This document shows, one piece after another, positions 1 to 5,642 of a stretch of DNA of 8,916 nucleotides. The stretch comes from Paracoccaceae bacterium (GTDB taxonomy: Bacteria; Pseudomonadota; Alphaproteobacteria; Rhodobacterales; Rhodobacteraceae), in contig SKMI01000260.1 in the NCBI GenBank assembly GCA_007121115.1, forward strand, positions 1-8,916, given 5' to 3'. The translations under genes and the position numbers were made by a program. Every line of letters starts with the position of its first letter. The first letter of the stretch is position 1. A model generated the notes under the pieces. It did not search any database. It was not told where the DNA came from and was given only the letters and a program-made list of their open reading frames with translations.

Positions 1-19
1 CGGCACCCTTCGCGGGCGC

Positions 20-1087
20 TCACGCGCGCGGTCGACCGGCTGTCGCGTCCAGCCGTGCCACCGCCCAGCGGGCGGCATCGGCCACCGCCGGGTCGGGGTC
101 GTCGCAGCGGGCTTGCGCCGCCGTGCGCAACTCCGGCAGGCCGGAATTGCCAATGGCATAGAGCACGTTGCGCACGAACCGGTCGCGCCCGATCCGCTTG
201 ATGGGCGAGCCCGAGAAAAGCGTCCGGAAGCCCGCGTCATCCAGCGCCGCCAGCTCTGCCAGCCGGGGCGCGGTCAGTTCGGGGCGCGCGCGCAGGCGAT
301 GCTCGGTCGCCCTTTGCGCAAACTTGTTCCAGGGGCAGACGGCCAGACAATCGTCGCAGCCGTAGATGCGGTTGCCAAGGCCGGGGCGCAGGTCTTCGTC
401 CACCGGGCCGCGGTGTTCGATGGTCAGGTAGGAAATGCACCGCCGCGCATCCAGTTGAAACGGCGCCGGAAAGGCCTGCGTGGGGCAGATGTCCAGACAG
501 GCCGTGCACCTGCCGCAATGCTCCCCTTCGGGCGCGTCGGGGGGCAGCGCTTCGGTGGTAAACAGCGCGCCCAGGAAGAACCAGTTGCCAAGTTCCCGCG
601 ACAACAGGTTCGTATGCTTGCCCTGCCAGCCCAAGCCCGCCGCCTGCGCCAGCGGCTTTTCCATCACCGGGGCGGTGTCGACGAAGACCTTGATCTCGCC
701 CCCCGCCGTTTCCAGCAGCCAGCGGCCCAGCCGTTTCAGCCGCTTCTTGACCGTGTCATGATAGTCGCGCCCCTGCGCATAGACGGAAATCGCGGCCCGG
801 TCGGGGTGCGAGAGCACCGCCATCGGGTCATGCTCGGGTGTGTAGAGTTCGGCCAGCATGACGACCGACCGCGCCTCGGGCCAGAGCGCCGCCGGATCCC
901 CGCGCCAGCCCGTGCGCTCGGCCATCCAGCCCATCTGCCCGTGGCGGCCAAGCTCCAGGAAGCGCGCCAGCCGGGCCGGGGCCTCGGGGATCGCATCGGG
1001 GCGGGTGACGCCCATCCCGGCAAAACCTTCGGCCAGTGCCCGGTCGTGCAGGGCGGATTTCAGCGCGTGCGGGTCCATGCCCCCCAT
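20..1087 (-). CDS. queG: Epoxyqueuosine reductase QueG
   Basis: A cytoplasmic cobalamin- and iron-sulfur-dependent enzyme of this family reduces epoxyqueuosine to queuosine in certain tRNAs, the last step of queuosine synthesis. The 355-residue length is normal. An N-terminal DUF1730-like region holds the conserved VDTAPVMEK segment (residues 136-144; Asp137 is the likely catalytic acid by family knowledge). A two-cluster ferredoxin-like domain follows: Cys191/194/197/201 in CGRCTACLDICP, then Cys244/247/251 in CDDCLAVCPWN, with Cys217 probably completing the second cluster. The C-terminus looks like the HEAT-type tRNA-binding region (VRNVLYAIGN and after). I keep the start at 1087 because AGGGG lies 5 bp before it. 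An in-frame ATG at 1078 (MDPHALK) is possible but would have a G-run only 1 bp upstream. No partner queuosine genes are visible. Confidence 0.95.
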   Translation of the reverse strand: MGGMDPHALKSALHDRALAEGFAGMGVTRPDAIPEAPARLARFLELGRHGQMGWMAERTGWRGDPAALWPEARSVVMLAELYTPEHDPMAVLSHPDRAAISVYAQGRDYHDTVKKRLKRLGRWLLETAGGEIKVFVDTAPVMEKPLAQAAGLGWQGKHTNLLSRELGNWFFLGALFTTEALPPDAPEGEHCGRCTACLDICPTQAFPAPFQLDARRCISYLTIEHRGPVDEDLRPGLGNRIYGCDDCLAVCPWNKFAQRATEHRLRARPELTAPRLAELAALDDAGFRTLFSGSPIKRIGRDRFVRNVLYAIGNSGLPELRTAAQARCDDPDPAVADAARWAVARLDATAGRPRA

Positions 1088-1150
1088 CTAACCCCTGCGC
1101 GCCCCGCCGGAAACCGCGCACTGGCCCCGGCGGCAGGGTTCGGTTAACCA

Positions 1151-1468
1151 TTGTCGCGCAAGCTGGCAGGGGAAACGTTGGGGGGCTCGATGATCCGCGA
1201 CCTGCGCGGGGTGATCGAACGCGAACGCGCCGATATCGGCATCTTCCTGACCCTGACGCCCCCCACCAAGCCCATGACGTCCGAGGCCGCCAGCGCCGGG
1301 CAATTCGAGATGGAGGGGTTTCACCCCGTCCCGCGCATCCAGATCGTCAGCATCGACGACGCGTTGCAGTTGCGCGACCGGGCGGTGCGGCTTCCGGCGC
1401 GGCGCGATGACACGTTCAGGCGCGCGAAACGCGAAGGTGCCACGGGGCAGGGCAGCCTTGACCTCTGA
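1151..1468 (+). pseudogene. Remnant: C-terminal end of a large DNA methyltransferase/restriction-type protein
   Basis: The reading frame encodes about 92-105 residues. The stretches MIRDLRGVIERERADIGIFL, LTPPTKPM.SEAA.AG, PRIQIVSI and the terminal GQGSLDL match, from memory, the extreme C-terminus of a family of long site-specific DNA methyltransferases that carry a restriction-type module. Nothing upstream resembles the methyltransferase domain (no DPPY or FxGxG motif), and queG begins only 63 bp away on the other strand, so the catalytic part is absent. The open frame begins at a TTG (1151) with no ribosome site. An ATG at 1190 has a G-run about 5 bp upstream and could still express a 92-residue fragment. 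The retained part seems to begin just after the point where full-length members have a VKGG-like motif, which I infer from family memory. I favour a decayed remnant of a lost modification gene. An expressed stand-alone domain cannot be excluded. Confidence 0.6.
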
Positions 1469-1501
1469 CCGCCCGCTGTTTCGGCTCCCGGCGCGGGCCG
1501 G

Positions 1502-2281
1502 TCAGATGGTCGCGTTCACCGAGCCGCCGTCCAGCAGGATGTTCTGCCCGACGATATAGCCCGCGTGCTGCGAGCACAGGAAGGCGCAGGTGGCGCCGAA
1601 TTCCTGGGCCGTGCCGTAGCGCCCGGCGGGGATCGCGGCCTCGGACTTGGCGCGGGCCTCTTCGAAGCTGATGCCCTGCGCCTGCGCGGCGTTGGTGTCC
1701 AGCGCCACGGTGCGGTCGGTGGCGTGCGCCCCGGGCAGCAGGTTGTTGATGGTCACGCCATGGGGCGCCACCTGACGCGCGGTTCCGGCCACGAACCCGG
1801 TCAGCCCGGCGCGTGCGCTGTTCGACAGCCCCAGCGCCGGGATCGGTGCCTTGACCGAGCGCGAGGTGATGTTGACCACCCGCCCCCAGCCGCGCGCGAT
1901 CATCCCCGGCAGCGCCGCCTGAATCAGCGCGATGGGGGTCAGCATGCTGGCATCCAGCGCGGCGATGAAATCATCGCGGTCCCAGTCGCTCCAGAGCCCC
2001 GGCGGCGGGCCGCCGGCGTTGGTGACCAGGATATCCACCGCGCCCGCGGCCTCCAGCACCCGGGCGCGGCCCTCGGCGCTGGTGATGTCGGCGGCAACGG
2101 CGATGACCTCGACCCCGTGGGCGGTGCGGATGGCTTCGGCCGTGGCTTCCAGCGCCTCGGCGCCGCGGGCGTTCAGGATCATCGTGGCGCCTGCCGCGGC
2201 CAGCGCCTCGGCGCAGCCCCGGCCCAGCCCCTTCGATGACGCGCAGACCAGCGCCCGCTTGCCGCTTATGCCCAGATCCAT
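1502..2281 (-). CDS. Atypical SDR family oxidoreductase (3-oxoacyl-ACP reductase-like)
   Basis: This is a 259-residue protein with a Rossmann fold of the short-chain dehydrogenase type, probably cytosolic and NAD(P)-binding. The cofactor loop is ASSKGLG (14-20) where classical members have TGxxxGxG. NAGG (88-91) and the C-terminal GQNILLDGG (245-253) are typical. Ser140 in NITS sits where the catalytic Ser is expected. Counting 13 residues on gives Ser153 instead of Tyr, and the YxxxK lysine position is Arg157; the helix Asn position is about Ser112. This matches a recognised subgroup described as lacking a perfect SDR motif and tetrad (BKR_like, from memory), so it is a family trait rather than a mutation here. 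Substrate is unknown. The start at 2281 has a GGGGGGACC stretch about 5 bp upstream; the frame stays open to 2374, but that extension is Arg-rich and lies in hairpin DNA. The gene is convergent with the methyltransferase remnant and divergent from the isomerase-like gene. Confidence 0.92.
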   Translation of the reverse strand: MDLGISGKRALVCASSKGLGRGCAEALAAAGATMILNARGAEALEATAEAIRTAHGVEVIAVAADITSAEGRARVLEAAGAVDILVTNAGGPPPGLWSDWDRDDFIAALDASMLTPIALIQAALPGMIARGWGRVVNITSRSVKAPIPALGLSNSARAGLTGFVAGTARQVAPHGVTINNLLPGAHATDRTVALDTNAAQAQGISFEEARAKSEAAIPAGRYGTAQEFGATCAFLCSQHAGYIVGQNILLDGGSVNATI

Positions 2282-2308
2282 CTCGGTCCCCCCGCTGAAA
2301 CGCTCTGC

Positions 2309-2349
2309 CGGACAAGCGCCGCGCCACCTGCGGGCGGCGCCTCTGTCCG
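2309..2349. promoter_or_regulatory. Strong hairpin in the divergent intergenic region, arm A
   Basis: CGGACA (2309-2314) pairs with TGTCCG (2344-2349) and GCGCCGC (2316-2322) pairs with GCGGCGC (2334-2340), giving 6+7 bp around a small internal loop. It lies 28 bp upstream of the SDR start, so it may be in that gene's 5' untranslated region or promoter. Function is unknown. Confidence 0.45.
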
Positions 2350-2431
2350 TGCGCCGGGAGGTTGTGTCATCCATCCCGGCGCAGCGTTCGTATGACAGGG
2401 CAGGACCTACTGCAAGGGGCGCCGCCCGCAG
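2328..2431. repeat. Long-range 14-17 bp inverted repeat spanning the divergent region
   Basis: CTGCGGGCGGCGCC (2328-2341) is exactly complementary to GGCGCCGCCCGCAG (2418-2431). Three more pairs on the inner side (2342-2344 with 2415-2417, one of them G-T) extend the arms to 17 bp. The arms enclose the 10-bp hairpin and a TGTCAT/ATGACA pair (2365-2370 and 2392-2397). The left arm overlaps hairpin A, so the two structures are mutually exclusive. Confidence 0.5.
2350..2383. promoter_or_regulatory. Perfect 10-bp inverted repeat between divergent genes
   Basis: TGCGCCGGGA (2350-2359) is exactly complementary to TCCCGGCGCA (2374-2383), with a 14-base spacer. It abuts the previous hairpin and sits near the middle of the gap between the SDR and isomerase-like genes. 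It could be an operator for a dimeric regulator or an RNA hairpin; no T-tract supports a terminator. Confidence 0.5.
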
Positions 2432-2466
2432 AGGGATGGCCCGAAAAGGGATGGACAGGGCGGATC

Positions 2467-3075
2467 ATGAGCCAAAACGCGCCAAGGCTGGAATTCTGGT
2501 TCTCGACCGGGAGCACCCACAGCTATCTCACCGCCTACCGGATCGGCGCGGCGGCATCCGAGGCCGGGGTGACGCTATCGCTTCACCCGTTCAACATGGA
2601 GGCCGTGCGCGCTGACGCGGCAGACTGGCCCTTCGCCGAGAACACCCCCCGCACTATGCACATGTGGCGCGATATTGCGCGGCGCGCCGCGCTTCTGGGT
2701 TTGTCGCCACGCCTGCCCGCCCCCTATCCCGCGCCGCATGCGCGCATGGCCGACAGCATCGCCTATGTGATGGACAAGCGCGGGCTGGGGCTGGAATGGC
2801 TGCGCAGCAGTTACCGCGAGTGGTTCGAACACGGCCTGCCTCCGGGGACCGAAGCCGCGACAACGAACGGGTTGCAGGCGCTGGACGTGGATGTGGAGGC
2901 GGTGCTGAAGGAGGCGAATGCCGTATCGACCGTGCTGGCGCTGGAGACGGCATCGCGACGGGCGCGCAAGCTGGGTATATTCGGCGCGCCCAGCTTTCTG
3001 GTGGGAGACGAGGTGTTCTGGGGCGATGACCGGCTTGAGGATGCGCTTGCATGGGCCAAGGGGGCGTGGTTGTAG
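2467..3075 (+). CDS. 2-hydroxychromene-2-carboxylate isomerase-like / DsbA-family thioredoxin-fold protein
   Basis: This 202-residue protein belongs to the kappa-class GST / HCCA isomerase branch of the DsbA fold. Family members use glutathione in isomerisation during aromatic-compound breakdown, but the substrate here is unknown. The N-terminal strand and active-site loop read FWFSTGSTHSYL (10-21); Ser16 aligns with the catalytic Ser, although the usual SPxSY has Thr in place of Pro. An all-helical insertion follows (about 60-165). The fold is closed by the cis-Pro loop GAPSFLV (173-179, Pro175) and the hallmark FWGDDRL (184-190). No CxxC is present, so a disulfide oxidase role is unlikely. 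There is no signal peptide. I chose the ATG at 2467, followed by MSQNAPRLEFW, because the family motif follows directly. Upstream in-frame ATGs at 2362 and 2392 would add low-complexity residues. The gene diverges from the SDR gene and precedes the Hint-domain gene by 104 bp. Confidence 0.9.
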   Translation: MSQNAPRLEFWFSTGSTHSYLTAYRIGAAASEAGVTLSLHPFNMEAVRADAADWPFAENTPRTMHMWRDIARRAALLGLSPRLPAPYPAPHARMADSIAYVMDKRGLGLEWLRSSYREWFEHGLPPGTEAATTNGLQALDVDVEAVLKEANAVSTVLALETASRRARKLGIFGAPSFLVGDEVFWGDDRLEDALAWAKGAWL

Positions 3076-3179
3076 GAGTGCAGGCGCAGCGCAGCACCAG
3101 GTGTGCGGCACAAGGGGGTGGGCAATGGCTGTGCACCGGGCAGCGCGGGCGCTGTGTCATCGCATCGGGGACCGAAGCC

Positions 3180-4163
3180 ATGTCCAATACCCCACCATTC
3201 CGATGCCAGGTCTTTGCCGCCGACATGATCGGCGTGATCTCAGGTGCCGCGCAGGGCGAGCCGCTGCGCCCGCCGCCCGAAGTCTTTGCCGGCGATATCT
3301 ATCGCCTCGCCCCGGACGCGGCGCCTTTGACGCTGGCGCTGGATACCGGCGCGGAGCCGCCGGTGGTGGCGCCGGGCTCTGCGGTGGGCCGCGCGGGCGA
3401 AGCGGTCGCCGCGGCCGGGCGGCTGACGCTGATGGCGCCGGACGGGGCGCGGGTCACGCTGGAACTCTTGCGGGTCGGCGACGCGCTGCTGGCGCTGCCG
3501 CTGAGCCCGATGCGCGCGCGGCTGGACTACACGCTGATCGCGGTCGACGATGCGCCGGAGGGACTGCGGCTGTCGGATCTGGCCTGCGCCAGTTTCGTGC
3601 GCGGCACGCGGATCGCCCGCCCCGGCGGCACGCTGGCACAGATCGAGGATCTGCACCCCAGCGACATGGTGCTGACGCGTGATAATGGCGCGCAGCCGCT
3701 GCGCTGGCTGGGCCGCACTGTGCTGCGGGCCGAAGGGGCGCTTGCGCCGGTGGAATTCGCCCCCGGCGTGCTGGGCAATGCCGATGTGCTGCGGCTGAAC
3801 CCCTATCACCGGGTGTTCCTGTATCAGCGCGGTGCGGGGCGGCTGACCGGGCGGGCCGAGGTCCTGGTGCAGGCGCGGTTCCTTGTGGACGGGGAAAGCG
3901 TGCGCCGCCGCGAGGGCGGGTTCGTGGAGTATTTCAGCCTCGCCTTCGACGCGCACGAGATCGTCTATGCCGAGGGCACGCCGGTCGAGAGCCTGCTGGT
4001 CAGCCAGGCCATGGCGGCCCGGCTGGAGCCGGGCATGGCCGAGGAGTTGCGCGACCGTTTCCCGGGTCTTGCCCAGCACCCGCATATCGCCACCGAGCCC
4101 GATACCGCACCACATCTGTTGCGCGCCAGCGCCATGCCCCCGGTCCGTGACAAGGGCAATTGA
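3180..4163 (+). CDS. Hint (hedgehog/intein) domain-containing protein
   Basis: A 327-residue protein of a type common in Rhodobacterales. The N-terminal ~130 residues are a conserved module (FAGDIYRL at 36-43; LPLSPMRARLDYTLIAVD at 106-123). The Hint domain begins at FVRGTRIA (139-146) and continues through IEDLHPSDMVLTRDNGAQPL (155-174) to PYHRVFLYQ (208-216), where His210 is the conserved block His. The C-terminal part (VLVQARFLVDG, GGFVEYFSLAFDAHEIVYAEG) is also family-typical. The residue just before FVRGT, usually the Cys nucleophile, is Ser138, with a Cys two residues earlier (Cys136). No RTX repeats, signal peptide or membrane segment is seen; self-processing and any extracellular role are unproven. 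The start at 3180 is preceded by GGGGA and begins MSNTPPFR; the frame is open further upstream to 3051, overlapping the previous gene, but without family similarity. Confidence 0.9.
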   Translation: MSNTPPFRCQVFAADMIGVISGAAQGEPLRPPPEVFAGDIYRLAPDAAPLTLALDTGAEPPVVAPGSAVGRAGEAVAAAGRLTLMAPDGARVTLELLRVGDALLALPLSPMRARLDYTLIAVDDAPEGLRLSDLACASFVRGTRIARPGGTLAQIEDLHPSDMVLTRDNGAQPLRWLGRTVLRAEGALAPVEFAPGVLGNADVLRLNPYHRVFLYQRGAGRLTGRAEVLVQARFLVDGESVRRREGGFVEYFSLAFDAHEIVYAEGTPVESLLVSQAMAARLEPGMAEELRDRFPGLAQHPHIATEPDTAPHLLRASAMPPVRDKGN

Positions 4164-4180
4164 TCAACGACAACTGATCC

Positions 4181-4250
4181 GGGGCGTCTCTGTCCGGTGG
4201 CCTCCGTGGTGCGCCTGATCAGCCGGTTTCCCCCAGGACAGAGGCGCTCC
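4181..4250. repeat. 15-bp imperfect inverted repeat downstream of the Hint-domain gene
   Basis: GGGGCGTCTCTGTCC (4181-4195) pairs along its full length with GGACAGAGGCGCTCC (4236-4250), with two G-T wobbles and a 40-base spacer. It begins 17 bp after the Hint gene stop. It might act as a 3' end structure, but there is no T-tract after it. Confidence 0.5.
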
Positions 4251-4306
4251 CGCCCGTCTTCCGTCGGCTGACGCCTCCGTCATCCCGTTGGGCCGGGCGC
4301 ACTCCC

Positions 4307-4390
4307 GGTCCCGGGGACCTTCTTTGCAGAGAAGCGGGCCTGACGGCTCGCTGCCTTCGGCGAGGGTATTTCGGGCAAGATGAAGACAGA
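4307..4390. repeat. REP-like extragenic element with clustered hairpins
   Basis: Consecutive dyads are visible. GGTCCC/GGGACC sit around one base (4307-4319). CTTCT/AGAAG is at 4319-4334. AGCGGGCC-TGAC-GGCTCGCT (4333-4352) is an 8-bp stem with one wobble. CTCGC/GCGAG (4347-4364) competes with it. The tail GGTATTTCGGGCAAGATGAAG (4365-4385) closely resembles an intergenic motif (GCC-CCGGCGGG-TATTT-...-GATGAAG) that I remember as abundant in Rhodobacteraceae. Only one copy lies in this window, so its repeated nature rests on memory. Confidence 0.45.
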
Positions 4391-4492
4391 GCGCGGAGTG
4401 ATGTCGGGTGGCGCAGGGTGATCGGGAACGGGTGTAGCCGGTGCGCGTCTTTCCGCGGCTCTCCCCGCGACCCCCAGGACGTTGGCCTTTGC

Positions 4493-4530
4493 GCCGGGTT
4501 CGGCGGCGACCAACCCGGCTTTCCTCTTCC
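4493..4530 (+). terminator. Terminator- or attenuator-like hairpin before the xdhC-family gene
   Basis: GCCGGGTT (4493-4500) pairs perfectly with AACCCGGC (4512-4519) across an 11-base loop, followed by the pyrimidine tract TTTCCTCTTCC (4520-4530). The loop segment CGGCGGCG (4501-4508) is exactly complementary to CGCCGCCG at 4531-4538, allowing a pseudoknot or alternative pairing. It lies 107 bp before the xdhC-family ribosome site, so it may end upstream transcripts or attenuate xdhC. The T-tract is imperfect. Confidence 0.4.
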
Positions 4531-4632
4531 CGCCGCCGTGACCCAACTGGCCCCGCGCTCGACCCTCGGGGTATCCAGTCTTGCGGCCAAGATGGGGCTG
4601 GCATCCGGGCCGCGGCAGGACCATATTCCGCC

Positions 4633-4640
4633 AAAGGAGG
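4633..4640 (+). promoter_or_regulatory. Strong ribosome binding site fixing the xdhC-family start
   Basis: AAAGGAGG lies 5 bp before the ATG at 4646. It is a near-perfect Shine-Dalgarno and decides against the longer in-frame start at 4418. Confidence 0.85.
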
Positions 4641-4645
4641 CGCGC

Positions 4646-5629
4646 ATGGAACACGACAGGAGCCCCGAAGCGGCGCTGGCATGGCACCGGGCCGGGCGCG
4701 GCGCGGCGCTGGCAACGGTGATGCGCACCTGGGGTTCCGCGCCCCGGCAGGCGGGCGCCCAGCTTGCGGTTTCGGGCGCGGGCGAAATGATGGGCTCGGT
4801 CTCGGGCGGCTGTGTCGAAGGCGCGGTGGTGGCCGAGGCGCTGGACGCCATCGACGATGGTGCCCCGCGCGTTCTTTGCTACGGGGTCAGCGATGACGAT
4901 GCCTTTGCCGTCGGGCTGGCCTGCGGCGGCACCATCGAGGTACTGCTGGAACCCGTGGCCGACACCGCCCTGCCCGAGGCGATGCTGGCCGAGATCACCG
5001 CCGCCCGCGCCGCGCGCCATCCGCTGGCGTATGGCGTGCACCCCGAAAGCTGGGCGCGCCGGCTGATCCGCGGTACCGACCCGGCGCTGCCCGCCGAACT
5101 GGCCGCACGCTTCCGCGCCGACCGCTCCGGCCCCGCCGAGGATGGCGAGGTGATCACCCTCTTCAACCCGCCCCTGCGGCTGATCGTTGTGGGCGCGGTG
5201 CATATTGCGCAGGCGCTGGTGCCCATGGCGCGGCTGGCGGGCCATGACGTGACGGTGGTCGACCCGCGCGCGGCCTATGCCACCTCGGCGCGATTCCCGG
5301 GCGAGACGCTGGTCGAGGACTGGCCCGATGAAGCGCTCGCCAAGCTGGGGCTGGACGCGCGCACCGCCGTGGTCACCCTGACCCATGACCCCAAGCTTGA
5401 TGACCCCGCCATTGCGGCGGCGCTGGACGCGGAGGTCTATTACCTCGGCTGCCTGGGTTCCACCCGCACCCATGCCAAGCGGTTGGAACGCCTGCGCGCG
5501 GCGGGCCGGGACGAGGCCGCGCTGGCGCGCATCCACGCCCCCGTCGGCCTGGATATCGGCGCGCGCACCCCGGCCGAGATCGCCGTTTCGGTGCTGGCGC
5601 AGATCACCGACACCCTGCGACGGCGCTGA
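4646..5629 (+). CDS. XdhC/CoxI family molybdenum-cofactor maturation protein
   Basis: A 327-residue cytosolic factor of the family that binds molybdenum cofactor and helps its sulfuration and delivery into xanthine- or CO-dehydrogenase-type hydroxylases. The N-terminal XdhC_CoxI domain shows GSAPR (30-34), GSVSGGCVE (50-58) and GLACGG (90-95); Cys56 and Cys93 are conserved positions. The C-terminal Rossmann-like domain shows LIVVGAVHIAQAL (179-191), THDPKLDDPAI (246-256), GCLGSTRTHAKR (268-279) and GLDIGARTPAEIAVSVLAQI (301-320). Both domains are fused in one chain, as in many members. The start is set by the strong AAAGGAGG. The molybdopterin-binding gene follows after 13 bp, supporting a shared operon. 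No hydroxylase subunits lie in the window, so the client enzyme, and hence xdhC versus coxI as a name, cannot be decided. The leader carries a hairpin and pyrimidine tract that may regulate it. Confidence 0.94.
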   Translation: MEHDRSPEAALAWHRAGRGAALATVMRTWGSAPRQAGAQLAVSGAGEMMGSVSGGCVEGAVVAEALDAIDDGAPRVLCYGVSDDDAFAVGLACGGTIEVLLEPVADTALPEAMLAEITAARAARHPLAYGVHPESWARRLIRGTDPALPAELAARFRADRSGPAEDGEVITLFNPPLRLIVVGAVHIAQALVPMARLAGHDVTVVDPRAAYATSARFPGETLVEDWPDEALAKLGLDARTAVVTLTHDPKLDDPAIAAALDAEVYYLGCLGSTRTHAKRLERLRAAGRDEAALARIHAPVGLDIGARTPAEIAVSVLAQITDTLRRR

Positions 5630-5642
5630 GAGAGGGGGCTGG

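Larger units (their letters stand above)
4164..4645. other. 482-bp gap without a convincing gene
   Basis: Open frames exist on both strands here, but they are rich in Arg, Pro and Ser, match no family I know, and mostly extend from or overlap neighbouring genes. The left half (4181-4390) is dense in inverted repeats. The right half contains a CGCGG/CCGCG hairpin (4454-4469), a hairpin plus pyrimidine tract (4493-4530) and the ribosome site of the xdhC-family gene. No clear promoter boxes or known riboswitch could be recognised by eye. Confidence 0.7.

Noticed and set aside
113..1147. 344-codon plus-strand open frame opposite queG
   Set aside because: Arg/Gln/Gly-rich translation with no domain, lying antisense to a clear QueG with intact cysteine clusters.
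1487..1497. CCCG-GCG-CGGG as a bidirectional terminator between the remnant and the SDR
   Set aside because: Only 4 bp pair cleanly and there is no T-tract on either strand, so it is not distinguishable from chance in this GC-rich DNA.
2282..2374. N-terminal extension of the SDR by 31 residues
   Set aside because: The added residues are Arg-rich and precede the normal SDR start; the ATG at 2281 has its own G-rich ribosome site, and the extension lies in hairpin DNA.
4418..4645. 76-residue N-terminal extension of the XdhC-family protein
   Set aside because: The AAAGGAGG directly before 4646 fixes the start, the first family motif follows at the expected distance, and the extension has no similarity to the family.
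4280..5536. 418-codon minus-strand open frame opposite the xdhC-family gene
   Set aside because: Antisense to an unmistakable XdhC-family gene and without recognisable motifs; its tail only translates the repeat-rich intergenic DNA.
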